Shown here piece after piece: positions 36,312 to 45,288 of a stretch of DNA of 61,184 nucleotides. The notes beneath the pieces were generated by a model. That model worked only from the letters and a program-made list of their open reading frames with translations, did not search any database and was not told the origin of the DNA. The DNA is taken from contig CAMCUB010000020.1 of assembly GCA_945878845.1 (NCBI GenBank), forward strand, positions 1-61,184, written 5' to 3'. The stretch comes from Erythrobacter sanguineus. Its GTDB lineage: Bacteria; Pseudomonadota; Alphaproteobacteria; Sphingomonadales; Sphingomonadaceae. The first letter of the stretch is position 1; every line of letters begins with the position of its first letter. Position numbers and translations under genes: made by a program.

Positions 36312-36967
36312 GCGGCGAGATGCTCGGCGCGTGGCTCGCGGTGGCCGCGCTGGCGCTGGCGGCCTTTGCCGTTGCGGTGCTGGTGATGAAGCTCCCGCGC
36401 CACGGGCTCACGCTGTTCGGCGCGGCGCTGGTGTTCGGGCTTGCGGGCTATGCCTGGCAGGGCTCGCCCGGCGTGCCCTCGGCGCCCAAGCCGCCTGCCG
36501 CGCAGCTCGGCGAACAGGGCGAGGCGATGGTCGAGGGCCGCGCCGCGCTGTTCGATCAGGGCCGCCGCCCGCCCGATTACCTCGTCACCTCCGATGCCTT
36601 CGCCCGGCAGGGCCGCTTCGGCGATGCGGCGGGGCTGCTCCAGAAGGGGCTCAAGGACAATCCGAATGACCTCGAAGGCTGGCTCGCGTTGGGCCTTGCG
36701 CTGGTCGGCCATGCGGATGGTTTCGTGACGCCTGCCGCGGTGCAGGCCTTCGGCCGCGCCGATGCAATCAACCCGCGCCACCCGGGCGCGGCCTATTTCC
36801 TCGGCAATGCCTATCTCCAGAGCGGCGAGGTGGTCGCCGCGCGCAATGTCTGGAAGGGCCTGCTCGACCGTTCGCCCCCCGATGCGCCCTGGCGCGAGGG
36901 GCTGGCGGCGGATGTCGCGCGGCTTGACGACATGATCGCGCGCGCGCCGATGCTGCAAGGGCAATGA
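36308..36967 (+). CDS. ccmI: CcmI/CycH-like TPR protein
   Basis: 219 aa. N-terminal hydrophobic helices (residues 7-55), then TPR-like repeats in a periplasmic domain (DAFARQGRFGDAAGLLQKGLKDNPND, AVQAFGRADAINPRHPGAAYFLGNAYLQSGE). CcmI proteins capture the C-terminus of apocytochromes for the CcmFH lyase. It is shorter than typical CcmI. It closes the operon, overlapping ccmH by ATGA. Confidence 0.85.
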   Translation: MSGEMLGAWLAVAALALAAFAVAVLVMKLPRHGLTLFGAALVFGLAGYAWQGSPGVPSAPKPPAAQLGEQGEAMVEGRAALFDQGRRPPDYLVTSDAFARQGRFGDAAGLLQKGLKDNPNDLEGWLALGLALVGHADGFVTPAAVQAFGRADAINPRHPGAAYFLGNAYLQSGEVVAARNVWKGLLDRSPPDAPWREGLAADVARLDDMIARAPMLQGQ

Positions 36968-37108
36968 ACCGCACCATGTCCGCCGCGTGTCAATTCGCGG
37001 GGCCTTATTGCGGCTGCGAACGCGCAGTGCTAGGCGCGCCGCCTTACCGGCGTCGAGTCTAACGCGCCGCTTGGGCAGTACCGGGGGGATACGGGAAATC
37101 CGTTTATT

Positions 37109-39061
37109 ATGACCAGCACGTCAGTTTCCTCCGGCGCCGAACCCGCCGACACCGCACCGGGTCATGGCCACGGCCATAGCGGCTCGCCTCTCGCGCTCGC
37201 GATTGGCGCCATTGGCATCGTGTTCGGCGATATCGGCACCAGCCCGCTCTACGCCTTCCGCGAGACCTTCGCCTCGCACCACGGCGCGCCCGGCATCCCG
37301 CCCGATGTCGATCACATCCACGGGGTGTTGAGCCTCGTCTTCTGGTCGATGATGATGGTGGTGACGATCAAATACGTCCTCACCATGATGCGCGCGGACA
37401 ATGGCGGCGAGGGCGGGAGCCTGGCGTTGCTGGCGCTGATCAAGCGCAACTCGGCGACCAAGACCTGGACCGGCCCGCTGATCCTCCTCGGCGTCTTCGC
37501 CACCGCGCTGTTCTATGGCGACAGCATGATCACGCCCGCGATCTCGGTGCTGTCCGCGACCGAGGGCCTGCAATATATCGTCCCCGGCTTTAAACCGTGG
37601 ATCGTGCCGACCGCGGTGGCGATCCTGTTCGCCCTGTTTGCGATCCAGTCGCGCGGGACCGACCGGGTGGGCAAGCTGTTCGGTCCGATAATGCTGACCT
37701 ATTTCAGCATGCTCGCGGTGCTCGGCGTGTGGCATCTGACCGCTGACCCTTCGATCATTCTGGCGACGATCAATCCGCTCAATGCCCTGAAGTTCTTCGC
37801 TGCCGACGGTTTCGTCGCCTTCGTCGCGCTGGGCAGCGTGGTGCTGGCAGTGACCGGGGCCGAGGCGCTCTATGCCGACATGGGGCATTTCGGTCGCAAG
37901 CCCATCGGCGTCTCGTGGCTGACCTTCGTCTACCCCGCGCTGATGCTTAACTACATGGGGCAGGGGGCGATGATCCTGTCGCAGTCCTCGCCGGCCGAGG
38001 CTGCCGCACTGGTCAAGGACCCGTTCTTCCTGATGATCCCCGATCTGGTGCGGGTGCCGGCGATCATCATCGCGCTGTTCGCCACGATCATTGCCAGCCA
38101 GGCGGTGATCTCGGGCGCGTTCAGCCTCACCCAGCAGGCGATCCAGCTCGGCTTTATCCCGCGCATGGAGATCCGCCACACCAGCGCTGCGGCGGCGGGG
38201 CAGATCTACATTCCGGTGATCAACTGGGGCCTGATGGTGATGGTGATCCTGCTGGTGCTGTTCTTCCAGTCATCGAGCAACCTTGCCGCGGCCTATGGCA
38301 TCGCGGTGACCGGCGCGATGTTCATCGACACGCTGCTGCTCGCCGCTGTGCTGTTCTCGTTGTGGAAGTGGCCGCTGTGGAAGGGCCTGCCGCTGGTGAT
38401 CACCTTCCTCATCGTCGACATCGCCTATTTCGGCGCGAATCTCATCAAGGTGCCGCAGGGCGGGTGGGTGCCGCTGATGATCGGCGGGGTGATCTTCACT
38501 CTGCTCACCACCTGGTCAAAGGGCCGCGAGCTGATGCGCGCGAGCATGGCCGACGGCTCGCTCCCGATCGAGATCTTCGCCAAGAGCGCGCATAATTCCT
38601 CGACCCGCGTTCCGGGGACGGCGGTGTTCATGGCCTCGACCAATTCGGGTGTGCCTTCCGCGCTGCTCCACAACATCAAGCACAACAAGGTGCTGCACGA
38701 ACGCGTGCTGATCCTCACCGTGCAGGTGCGCGGCATGCCCTATGTCGAGGAGGCGAAGCGCTACGAGTGCAAGAGCCTCGGCAACGGCTTCTACCGGGTG
38801 ACGATCTATTGCGGCTTCCTCGAGGAGACCGACGTGCCCAAGCTGCTGAGCACGCTCGACCTGTGCGACGGCGCCTTCGACATGATGAACACCAGCTTCT
38901 TCCTGTCGCGCCAGACGCTGCTGCCCTCGAGCAAGCCCGGCATGGCGATCTGGCGCGAGAAGCTGTTCGCGTGGATGCTGCGCAACGCCGCAAGCGCGAT
39001 GGCCTTCTTCAGGCTGCCCACCAACCGCGTGGTCGAGCTGGGGAGCCAGGTGGAGATCTAA
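37109..39061 (+). CDS. kup: Potassium transporter Kup
   Basis: 650 aa with about 12 membrane helices and a soluble C-terminal domain. The family opening [22 protein letters not shown] lies at about residue 30. It is followed by [29 protein letters not shown] and [24 protein letters not shown], all typical Kup/HAK. It imports K+ with H+. A His/Gly-rich stretch (GHGHGHSG) lies before the first helix. A palindromic repeat follows 14 bases after the stop. Confidence 0.96.
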   Translation: MTSTSVSSGAEPADTAPGHGHGHSGSPLALAIGAIGIVFGDIGTSPLYAFRETFASHHGAPGIPPDVDHIHGVLSLVFWSMMMVVTIKYVLTMMRADNGGEGGSLALLALIKRNSATKTWTGPLILLGVFATALFYGDSMITPAISVLSATEGLQYIVPGFKPWIVPTAVAILFALFAIQSRGTDRVGKLFGPIMLTYFSMLAVLGVWHLTADPSIILATINPLNALKFFAADGFVAFVALGSVVLAVTGAEALYADMGHFGRKPIGVSWLTFVYPALMLNYMGQGAMILSQSSPAEAAALVKDPFFLMIPDLVRVPAIIIALFATIIASQAVISGAFSLTQQAIQLGFIPRMEIRHTSAAAAGQIYIPVINWGLMVMVILLVLFFQSSSNLAAAYGIAVTGAMFIDTLLLAAVLFSLWKWPLWKGLPLVITFLIVDIAYFGANLIKVPQGGWVPLMIGGVIFTLLTTWSKGRELMRASMADGSLPIEIFAKSAHNSSTRVPGTAVFMASTNSGVPSALLHNIKHNKVLHERVLILTVQVRGMPYVEEAKRYECKSLGNGFYRVTIYCGFLEETDVPKLLSTLDLCDGAFDMMNTSFFLSRQTLLPSSKPGMAIWREKLFAWMLRNAASAMAFFRLPTNRVVELGSQVEI

Positions 39062-39075
39062 ATCCCTCCGCCGTC

Positions 39076-39096
39076 ATCCCGGACTTGGTCCGGGAT
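39076..39096. repeat. REP-like palindrome, copy 1
   Basis: Perfect 9-bp stem ATCCCGGAC-TTG-GTCCGGGAT. The same core recurs at 60397-60417 with two substitutions. It lies between kup and the convergent yciB gene and could act as a transcript end, but no T-run follows. Confidence 0.85.
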
Positions 39097-39104
39097 CGCC
39101 CGCC

Positions 39105-39752
39105 TTAACCCGTCGGCGGCTCGTCCTTCAGCACCTCGTCCTGCTCCTCGAAGCTGAGGCCATGCTTCAGCAGCATCGGGATCTGGCTGAAGGTGAAGAG
39201 GAAGGTCAGCGGCAGGAACACCCAGATCTTGGCCCACAGCCAGCCTTCGAAGTCCATCTGCGCCCGCAGCACCTCGTTGAGCACCGCGAGCACCAGGAAG
39301 AACACCCCCCAGTTCCTCGACAGCTTGAGCCAGCCTTCCTCGGTGAGACCCTCGAAGGCGGCTTCCAGCAGGATCCGCAGCAGCGCGCGGCCGGTGAAGT
39401 AGCCGCCCAGCAGCACGACGCCGAAGCTCGCATAGATGATCGTCGGCTTTAGCTGCACGAAGGTCGGATCGCCGAAGAAGATCGTCAGGCTCCCGAAGCC
39501 CATGATCAGCGCGGTCGAGAACCACAGCATCGGCGAGACCTTGCCGAGCCGCCATTTCGAGATGACGAGCGCCGCGACCGACGCTGCCATGAAGGCGCCG
39601 GTGCCATAGATGATCGCAAGGATCTCGCCCGCCGCGCTGGTCTCCTTGGGCGACATCCAGCGATAGACGCCGAGGAACACCAGCAGCGGGCCGTAATCGA
39701 CCGCGACGTTGAGCCAGCTTGAAGCGGCTTTCTTCGTTTCGTTCTCGCTCAT
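39105..39752 (-). CDS. yciB: YciB/septation protein A family membrane protein
   Basis: 215 aa with about five or six membrane helices. The family pattern is visible: YGPLLVFLGVYRW near the N-terminus, FFGDPTFVQLKPTIIYA in the middle, and WLKLSRNWGVFFLVLAVLNEVL. YciB proteins affect cell-envelope synthesis and division. The ATG overlaps the ftsY stop (TAATG). The C-terminus is acidic (SFEEQDEVLKDEPPTG). Confidence 0.92.
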   Translation of the reverse strand: MSENETKKAASSWLNVAVDYGPLLVFLGVYRWMSPKETSAAGEILAIIYGTGAFMAASVAALVISKWRLGKVSPMLWFSTALIMGFGSLTIFFGDPTFVQLKPTIIYASFGVVLLGGYFTGRALLRILLEAAFEGLTEEGWLKLSRNWGVFFLVLAVLNEVLRAQMDFEGWLWAKIWVFLPLTFLFTFSQIPMLLKHGLSFEEQDEVLKDEPPTG

Positions 39753-40678
39753 TATGCGACCCCTGCAATGACGCGCGCGACGAGGTCGGGGTCGAAGGGG
39801 CGCAGGTCTTCCATTTTCTCGCCGACGCCGATGGCGTGGATGGGGAGGCCATATTGCTCGGCCGCCGCGACCAGCACGCCGCCGCGCGCGGTGCCATCGA
39901 GCTTGGTCATGATCAGGCCGGTAACGCCCGCGACCTCCTTGAACACGTCGATCTGCGCGAGCGCGTTCTGCCCGTTGGTGGCATCGAGCACCAGCACCAC
40001 ATCATGCGGCGCCTCGGGGTTGAGCCTGCCGAGGACGCGGCGGATCTTGGCCAGCTCCTCCATCAGCTCCTTTTTGTTCTGCAAGCGGCCCGCGGTGTCG
40101 ACGATCAGTGCGTCGATACCGGTGTCGGTGGCCTGCTTGACCGCATCGAACACGATCGCCGCCGGATCGCCGCCCTCGGGCCCGCGCACGAGGTCGACCC
40201 CGATGCGCCCTGCCCAGGTGGCGAGCTGTCCGATGGCGGCAGCTCGAAAAGTGTCGCCCGCCGCCAGCAGCACGCCGTAATCGTCTTCCTGGAACAGATG
40301 CGCGAGCTTGGCGATGGTGGTGGTCTTGCCGCTGCCATTAACCCCGATCACGAGGATCACCTGCGGGCGGGGGAAGGCGGTGATTTCGAGCGGTTTCGCC
40401 ACCGGCCGCAGGATCGCGGCGATTTCCTCGGCGACCGCTTCTTTCAGCTCGCGCGAGGTGATTTCGAGCCCGAAGCGCTTGTCCGAAAGCCGCGCGCGGA
40501 TGCGGGCCGCGGCGGACGGGCCGAGGTCGGAGAGGATCAGCGCGTCCTCGACCTCATCGAGGGTCTTGTCATCAAGCTTGGCGGTGCCGCCGGTGCTGCC
40601 GGGCAGATTGGCGCTCAGCCGCTCGGAGGTCTTGGCAAAGCCCCCGAACAGGCGCTGGGTCCAGCTGGTTTCACTCAT
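39752..40678 (-). CDS. ftsY: Signal recognition particle receptor FtsY
   Basis: 308 aa. N and G domains are present: G1 is GVNGSGKTTTIAKLA, followed by AAGDTFRAAAIGQL, the VDTAGRLQNKKELMEEL segment and MTKLDGTARGG. The acidic A domain of E. coli FtsY is missing; the protein begins with a short amphipathic N-terminus (MSETSWTQRLFGGFAKTSERL), common in alphaproteobacteria. It docks SRP-bound ribosomes at the membrane. ATG 40678 overlaps the mtaB stop (ATGA). Confidence 0.96.
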   Translation of the reverse strand: MSETSWTQRLFGGFAKTSERLSANLPGSTGGTAKLDDKTLDEVEDALILSDLGPSAAARIRARLSDKRFGLEITSRELKEAVAEEIAAILRPVAKPLEITAFPRPQVILVIGVNGSGKTTTIAKLAHLFQEDDYGVLLAAGDTFRAAAIGQLATWAGRIGVDLVRGPEGGDPAAIVFDAVKQATDTGIDALIVDTAGRLQNKKELMEELAKIRRVLGRLNPEAPHDVVLVLDATNGQNALAQIDVFKEVAGVTGLIMTKLDGTARGGVLVAAAEQYGLPIHAIGVGEKMEDLRPFDPDLVARVIAGVA

Positions 40679-41850
40679 ACGAGCAGGCCCTCCCTGAGGC
40701 CGCTTGGGGTCACGTCGATGATTGTGCCGGGCGCCGAGCCGGAAGGCAGGGCGACGAGTGCGTAATTGGGGGCATAGCCCGTGCCGCCTCTTTCGGCGAG
40801 GACGGGGAGCGTTTCGCCCACAAGCCCGGCGAGCCACGCGGCGCGGCGTTCGGCGGCGCGGGCGCGCAGGTCTGCGGCGCGGGCCTTGACCACCTCGCGA
40901 GCGACTTGCGGCATGCGCGCGGCGGGGGTGCCGGGGCGGGGGGAATAAGGAAAAATGTGGGCGTGGACGATGTCGAGCTCGTCGATGATCGCAAGGTTCG
41001 CCGCGTGATGGCCCGCGTCCTCGGTCGGGAAGCCCGCGATGAGGTCGGCGCCGATGGCGATCTCCGGCCGCAGCGCCTTCAACCGCGCGACCAGTCCCAC
41101 CGCATCGGCGCGGCTGTGCCGGCGCTTCATGCGCTTGAGGATCAGGTCTGCGCCGTGCTGCAAGCTGAGGTGGAGGTGCGGCATCACCCGCGCCTCGCCC
41201 GCCAGCAGGTCGAACAGCAGGGGGTCGATCTCGATCCCGTCGACCGAGGACAGGCGCAAGCGGGGAAGGGCGGGGAAGGCGGCGAGGATCGCCACGACCA
41301 GCGCGCCGAGACGCGGGGCATTCGGCAGGTCATGCCCCCATGAGGTCAGGTCGACGCCGGACAGCACCACCTCCTGCGTGCCCGCCGCCAGATGAGCTTC
41401 GATCTCGCCAAGCACCTGCGGCACCGTCAGTGAACGGCTCGCGCCCCGGCCTTGGGGGATGATGCAGAAGGTGCAGGCATGGTCGCAGCCGTTCTGCACC
41501 GCGATGAAGGCGCGGGTGCGCGCCGGGGCGATGGGCGGGGCTTCGAGCGGCACGTTCCAGCTGCGCGGATCAAGCTTGGCGGCATTGGCCACCAACCCGT
41601 CAACCTCCGCCATCGCGCCAATGGCAGCGCGGTCGATCTCCGCCGCGCAGCCGGTCACGACAAGCCGCGCGGCGGGGTGCTCGCGCCGCGCGCGGCGGAT
41701 CGCCTTGCGGGTCTGGCTCAGCGCTTCGGCGGTGACGGCGCAGGAATTGACCACCACAAGGTCGTGTTCGCCCGCGAGCATCGCGCGCATCCGCTCGCTC
41801 TCCGCGATGTTCATGCGGCAGCCGAGACTGATGATGTGCGGGGCGTTCAA
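40675..41850 (-). CDS. mtaB: tRNA methylthiotransferase MtaB-like (radical SAM)
   Basis: 391 aa. An N-terminal UPF0004 domain carries three auxiliary cluster cysteines (C11, C37, C68). The radical-SAM site CDHACTFC has C122, C126 and C129. Conserved SSVDGIEIDP and HLHLSLQHGAD segments follow, then a TRAM-like end. It probably methylthiolates t6A37 in tRNA. The start is TTG 41850, overlapping the dapF stop (TTGA); an in-frame upstream extension overlaps dapF and is rejected. Confidence 0.93.
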   Translation of the reverse strand: MNAPHIISLGCRMNIAESERMRAMLAGEHDLVVVNSCAVTAEALSQTRKAIRRARREHPAARLVVTGCAAEIDRAAIGAMAEVDGLVANAAKLDPRSWNVPLEAPPIAPARTRAFIAVQNGCDHACTFCIIPQGRGASRSLTVPQVLGEIEAHLAAGTQEVVLSGVDLTSWGHDLPNAPRLGALVVAILAAFPALPRLRLSSVDGIEIDPLLFDLLAGEARVMPHLHLSLQHGADLILKRMKRRHSRADAVGLVARLKALRPEIAIGADLIAGFPTEDAGHHAANLAIIDELDIVHAHIFPYSPRPGTPAARMPQVAREVVKARAADLRARAAERRAAWLAGLVGETLPVLAERGGTGYAPNYALVALPSGSAPGTIIDVTPSGLREGLLV

Positions 41851-42677
41851 CCCGCGGCCCCCGCCGAGTAGTCGTCCCAGTCGAAGGTGCCGCGATAGCT
41901 TGTCGTGGCCGGACCGCTCATCAGGATCGTGCCGCCGGGCTGCCACGCGATCACGAGGTCGCCGCCGGGCAGGGTGACCCGCACCGGGCTGTTGACGAGG
42001 CCCCGGCGGATCGCCGCGACCGCGGTGGCGCATGCGCCGGTGCCGCAGGCACGGGTGAGGCCCGCACCGCGCTCCCAGACGCGCAAGGTCAGGTGGTCGG
42101 GCCCGGCAAGGCTGGCGACATTGACGTTGACCCTTTCGGGGAACAGCGGGTCATGCTCGATCAGCGGCCCCAAGCGGTCGAGTTCGACCACCTCGGCGTC
42201 ATCGACAAAGAAGATCGCGTGCGGGTTGCCGACATTGACGGCCATCGGGTCCTCAAGGTCTTCCCAGCCGACGGGCATCGTGAAGGTGTCCATCGGGAAG
42301 GCCAGCGGGATGGCGTCGCAATCGAAGCGCGGTGCACCCATGTCGACCCGCGCGCCGCCGTCGAGCGGCTCGAGCCGGAGTGTCCCGCCGCCGGTCTCGA
42401 TCACCGCAGGAGCGCCGTGGAGCAGCGCCACCGCGCGGCTGCCATTGCCGCAGGCGCCGATCTCGCTGCCGTCGCAATTGAAGAACCGCACCCGGAAATC
42501 CTGGGCCGCGCTCGGTTCGAGCAGGATCAGCTGGTCGAACCCGATGCCCGTCCGCCGGTCACCCAGCGCACGCGCCACTGCGGGCGTCATCGCCGGGATG
42601 GCAGCCGCACGGGCGTCGATCACCACGAAGTCGTTGCCGAGCCCGTGCATCTTGATGAAGGGGATAGTCGTGCTCAC
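41847..42677 (-). CDS. dapF: Diaminopimelate epimerase
   Basis: 276 aa. Starts FIKMHGLGNDFVVID; the two catalytic cysteines are C76 (EIGACGNGSR) and C211 (TRACGTGACATA). It interconverts LL- and meso-diaminopimelate for lysine and peptidoglycan. The likely start is GTG 42677; the alternative ATG at 42650 would cut the first conserved residues. An 18-base palindrome ends 3 bases upstream of the GTG and would lie in the ribosome-binding region. Confidence 0.95.
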   Translation of the reverse strand: MSTTIPFIKMHGLGNDFVVIDARAAAIPAMTPAVARALGDRRTGIGFDQLILLEPSAAQDFRVRFFNCDGSEIGACGNGSRAVALLHGAPAVIETGGGTLRLEPLDGGARVDMGAPRFDCDAIPLAFPMDTFTMPVGWEDLEDPMAVNVGNPHAIFFVDDAEVVELDRLGPLIEHDPLFPERVNVNVASLAGPDHLTLRVWERGAGLTRACGTGACATAVAAIRRGLVNSPVRVTLPGGDLVIAWQPGGTILMSGPATTSYRGTFDWDDYSAGAAG

Positions 42678-42680
42678 TGG

Positions 42681-42698
42681 GCGTGCATCTATGCACGC
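42681..42698. promoter_or_regulatory. Palindrome abutting the dapF start
   Basis: GCGTGCAT (42681-42688), two bases, ATGCACGC (42691-42698): perfect 8-bp arms. It occupies the place of the dapF ribosome site in the 52-base gap after the GGDEF-EAL gene. It could be an operator or an RNA hairpin limiting dapF translation. Confidence 0.5.
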
Positions 42699-42729
42699 TA
42701 GTGGCGCGCGTCCAGTGTTAGGGGCAGTC

Positions 42730-44391
42730 TCAGGGCCGGGCGATGCGGTAGAGCGTCTGCTCGTCCTCGCCCGCCGCGCGCTGGGCCGGCGTGCCCTCGG
42801 CGCCTGCGCCGGTGAGCCTGCCCGCAGCCCGCAGCCGTGCACGAACGCCCTCGGCATCCTCGGGCTGGCCGTAGAAATAGCCCTGCGCCTTGAGCCGTCC
42901 CATCGACTTCAGCGCCTGAAGGATCTCCTCGTCCTCCACGCCCTCGGCCGTCAGCGGCAGATCGAGCCCGCGTCCCAGCGAGACGATCGCCTCGACCAGC
43001 CGCGAGTGGTTGCCGGGCACTTTCAGCTCGCTGACGAAGCTGCGGTCGATCTTGATCCGGTCAAACGGCAGATTGCGCAGCTGTTCGAAGCTCGAATAGC
43101 CGGTGCCGAAATCGTCGAGCGCGATCTGCACGCCCTGATTGCGCAAGCTCATGATCATCGAGCGCACGAGGCCGATATTTTCGTGCAGGCAGCTTTCGGT
43201 GATCTCGATCTCGAGCCGCTGCGGCGGGAAGCCGGCCGCGACGAGCTTCTTGAGGACGCGCTGGGCGAACCACGGATCGCGCAGCTGCACCGGCGAGATG
43301 TTGACCGAGAGAGTGAGCGCCTCGTCCCATTCGCGCGCGTCGGCGAAGGCCTGTTCCATCAGGCGTTCCGACAGCTCGTTAATGAGGCCGATTTCCTCGG
43401 CGATCGGCACGAAGATGTCGGGGCTGATGAGGCCCAGCTGCGGCGAGCGCCAGCGCGCGAGCATCTCGAAGCCGACCAGCACGCCGCTGTGGAGATCGAC
43501 CTGCTGTTCGTAGAAGGGCACGAATTCGCCGCGCGCAAGACCACGGCGGATGCCGGTTTCGAGCTGGTTGCGGAAGCGCAGTTCGCTTTCCATGGTCGCC
43601 TCGAACCAGAAGTAGCGGTTCCGGCCCTGCTTCTTGGCGTGGTAGAGCGCCATGTCCGCGCGGTGCATCAGCGTGGCGGCATCGACCACGAGGCCAATCG
43701 TGCCGTCCGCGTCGTGATCGGCGACGAGGCCAATCGAGAGGGTCAGCTCGACCGTCAGCTCGGGCATGCGGAAGGGCTGAGCAAGGCTTTCGAACAGGCG
43801 GATGACGAGATCGTCCACCCGGTCGGCGTTGCCGGCGGGGAAGGGCATGACGAAGGCGAATTCATCGCCCCCCAGCCTTGCCAGCCGCGCCTCACGCGGG
43901 AGCAGCGCGCGGATCCGCTCGCACAGCATCACCAGCACCGCGTCGCCCGCAGAGTGCCCGTGCATGTCGTTGATCTGCTTGAAATTGTCGAGATCGATCA
44001 TGCAATAGGCCACCGCCTCGCCGCGCATCGCGGCGCGCGCGCGCAGTTCCTCGGTCGCTTCGAACATCGAGCGGCGGTTGAGGCACTGGGTGAGCGGATC
44101 GGTGGCCGCCAGCAGCCGGGCGCGGGCCTCGGCGCGGCGGCGTTCCTCGATCTCGCGGGTCAGCTCGCGGTAGCGCCGCCAACCGAAGATGATCAGCGCG
44201 ATGTTGAGCAGCAGGGCGTTGACGAGGATCACGTTGGGCGCGCCGCCGGTGCCGGTCAGCACGTCCATCACCTGCGGCATCACTGTGCCCCCGGTGCCGA
44301 TCAGCAGGATGATCGAGGCCGTGGCAATCCCCAGCGCGATGATGTCGCGATCTGCCGCCTTGAGCGGGTTGTCTGGTTCGTGCTCCGTCAA
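42730..44391 (-). CDS. Membrane GGDEF-EAL protein (c-di-GMP turnover)
   Basis: 553 aa. Two N-terminal membrane helices (about 17-33 and 54-70), a coiled-coil linker (REIEERRRAEARARL), then a GGDEF domain with an intact motif at 174-178 (RLGGDEFAFV) and an EAL domain from about 280. The EAL signature reads EML at 309-311. The other phosphodiesterase motifs are kept (ISPVQL, ITES, DDFGTGYSSF, KIDRSFV, AEGVED). No RxxD inhibitory site lies before GGDEF. The start is TTG 44391 with AAGGGG upstream. Activity could be synthesis, hydrolysis or both. Confidence 0.9.
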   Translation of the reverse strand: MTEHEPDNPLKAADRDIIALGIATASIILLIGTGGTVMPQVMDVLTGTGGAPNVILVNALLLNIALIIFGWRRYRELTREIEERRRAEARARLLAATDPLTQCLNRRSMFEATEELRARAAMRGEAVAYCMIDLDNFKQINDMHGHSAGDAVLVMLCERIRALLPREARLARLGGDEFAFVMPFPAGNADRVDDLVIRLFESLAQPFRMPELTVELTLSIGLVADHDADGTIGLVVDAATLMHRADMALYHAKKQGRNRYFWFEATMESELRFRNQLETGIRRGLARGEFVPFYEQQVDLHSGVLVGFEMLARWRSPQLGLISPDIFVPIAEEIGLINELSERLMEQAFADAREWDEALTLSVNISPVQLRDPWFAQRVLKKLVAAGFPPQRLEIEITESCLHENIGLVRSMIMSLRNQGVQIALDDFGTGYSSFEQLRNLPFDRIKIDRSFVSELKVPGNHSRLVEAIVSLGRGLDLPLTAEGVEDEEILQALKSMGRLKAQGYFYGQPEDAEGVRARLRAAGRLTGAGAEGTPAQRAAGEDEQTLYRIARP

Positions 44392-44571
44392 GACCGTCGC
44401 CCCTTGCCTCGCCTTGCCTGTGGGGCGCCGCGTGCGACACGCGCTCTGCCCCTTCCTTGAGCGACCTTCATCGCAGATTGCACTAAACAACGGGTTAATC
44501 GGCAGGGCTTGGCGAGGGGGCGCCGGGCGGTCTATCGGAGCGCGACACTCGCATGGGAGCACGCTTACGCA

Positions 44572-44979
44572 ATGGCCTACTGGCTGATGAAATCCGAACC
44601 CTTCAAGTATAGCTGGGATGATCTTGTCGCAGAAGGCGAGGGGACGTGGGACGGGGTGCGCAACTATCTGGCGCGCAACAACCTGATGGCGATGCAGGTC
44701 GGCGACGAGGCGTTCTTCTACCACAGCCGCGAGGGGCTGGAGATCGTCGGCGTGGCCGAGATCACTGTCACCGGCATCGGCGATCCCACGGATGAGACCG
44801 GCAAGTGGGCGGCGGTGAAGTTGAAGGCGAAGGAGAAGCTTCCCAAGCCCGTCACGCTCACCGCCATCAAGGCCGAGCCGCGGCTGGCCGAGATGCAGCT
44901 GATTCGGCTTTCGCGCCTGTCGGTCTGTGCGGTCAGCCCCGAGGAGTGGGCGATGATCCGCGCGATGGCGGGGGCCTAA
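44572..44979 (+). CDS. EVE domain protein
   Basis: 135 aa. Begins MAYWLMKSEPFKYSWDDLV, the EVE (PUA-like) signature. It continues with WDGVRNYLARNNLMAMQVGDEAFFYHS and ends LIRLSRLSVCAVSPEEW. EVE domains bind modified bases in RNA or DNA; the cellular role of the stand-alone bacterial form is unclear. ATG 44572 has GGGAG upstream. It is divergent from the GGDEF-EAL gene. Confidence 0.9.
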   Translation: MAYWLMKSEPFKYSWDDLVAEGEGTWDGVRNYLARNNLMAMQVGDEAFFYHSREGLEIVGVAEITVTGIGDPTDETGKWAAVKLKAKEKLPKPVTLTAIKAEPRLAEMQLIRLSRLSVCAVSPEEWAMIRAMAGA

Positions 44980-45023
44980 AACCGGCACCCGTCGCGCTGC
45001 GGCCACCGTTCACCCTGAAGCAG

Positions 45024-45048
45024 GGAACGATGCCGCCACCTGCCCGTA
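45024..45048 (+). promoter_or_regulatory. EcfG-type (general stress) promoter of the CsbD gene
   Basis: GGAAC at 45024-45028, a 16-base spacer and CGTA at 45045-45048. The alphaproteobacterial EcfG consensus is GGAAC-N16/17-CGTT, so one -10 base differs. It is 50 bases upstream of a CsbD-family gene, a common general-stress target. Confidence 0.7.
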
Positions 45049-45059
45049 AATCTTCTGAA

Positions 45060-45081
45060 AAACCAATAAATCCATTGGTTT
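45060..45081 (+). other. Inverted repeat in the csbD 5' leader
   Basis: Perfect 8-bp arms AAACCAAT (45060-45067) and ATTGGTTT (45074-45081) with a 6-base loop. It lies just downstream of the EcfG-type promoter and ends 5 bases before the AGGAGG ribosome site, so the transcript could fold here. Confidence 0.6.
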
Positions 45082-45097
45082 AACACAGGAGGTTATC

Positions 45098-45265
45098 ATG
45101 GGTGAATTTATCGACAAGGCCAAGGGCGCCATCAAGGAAGTGATCGGCGAAGCCAAGCAGCGCTCGAGCGACCCCGAGACCCGCGCCGAAGGCCACGCGC
45201 AGGAAGTCGAAGGCAAGGTCGACCGGCTCAAGGGCAAGGTCAAGGGCGCGGTCAACCGCCTCTGA
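45098..45265 (+). CDS. CsbD-family stress protein
   Basis: 55 aa. Begins MGEFIDKAKGAIKEVIGEAK, then RAEGHAQEVEGKVDRLKGKVKGAVNRL: the CsbD repeat, a small, soluble, highly charged helical protein. It has a perfect AGGAGG ribosome site and an EcfG-type promoter, so it should be abundant under general stress. Exact function is unknown. A strong terminator follows after 23 bases. Confidence 0.92.
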   Translation: MGEFIDKAKGAIKEVIGEAKQRSSDPETRAEGHAQEVEGKVDRLKGKVKGAVNRL

Positions 45266-45288
45266 CGCTCGCCCGGTCTGACAAGCGC

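Noticed and set aside
41905..44460. 851-codon open frame on the plus strand opposite dapF and the GGDEF-EAL gene
   Set aside because: Low-complexity antisense translation; the minus-strand genes have intact catalytic motifs.
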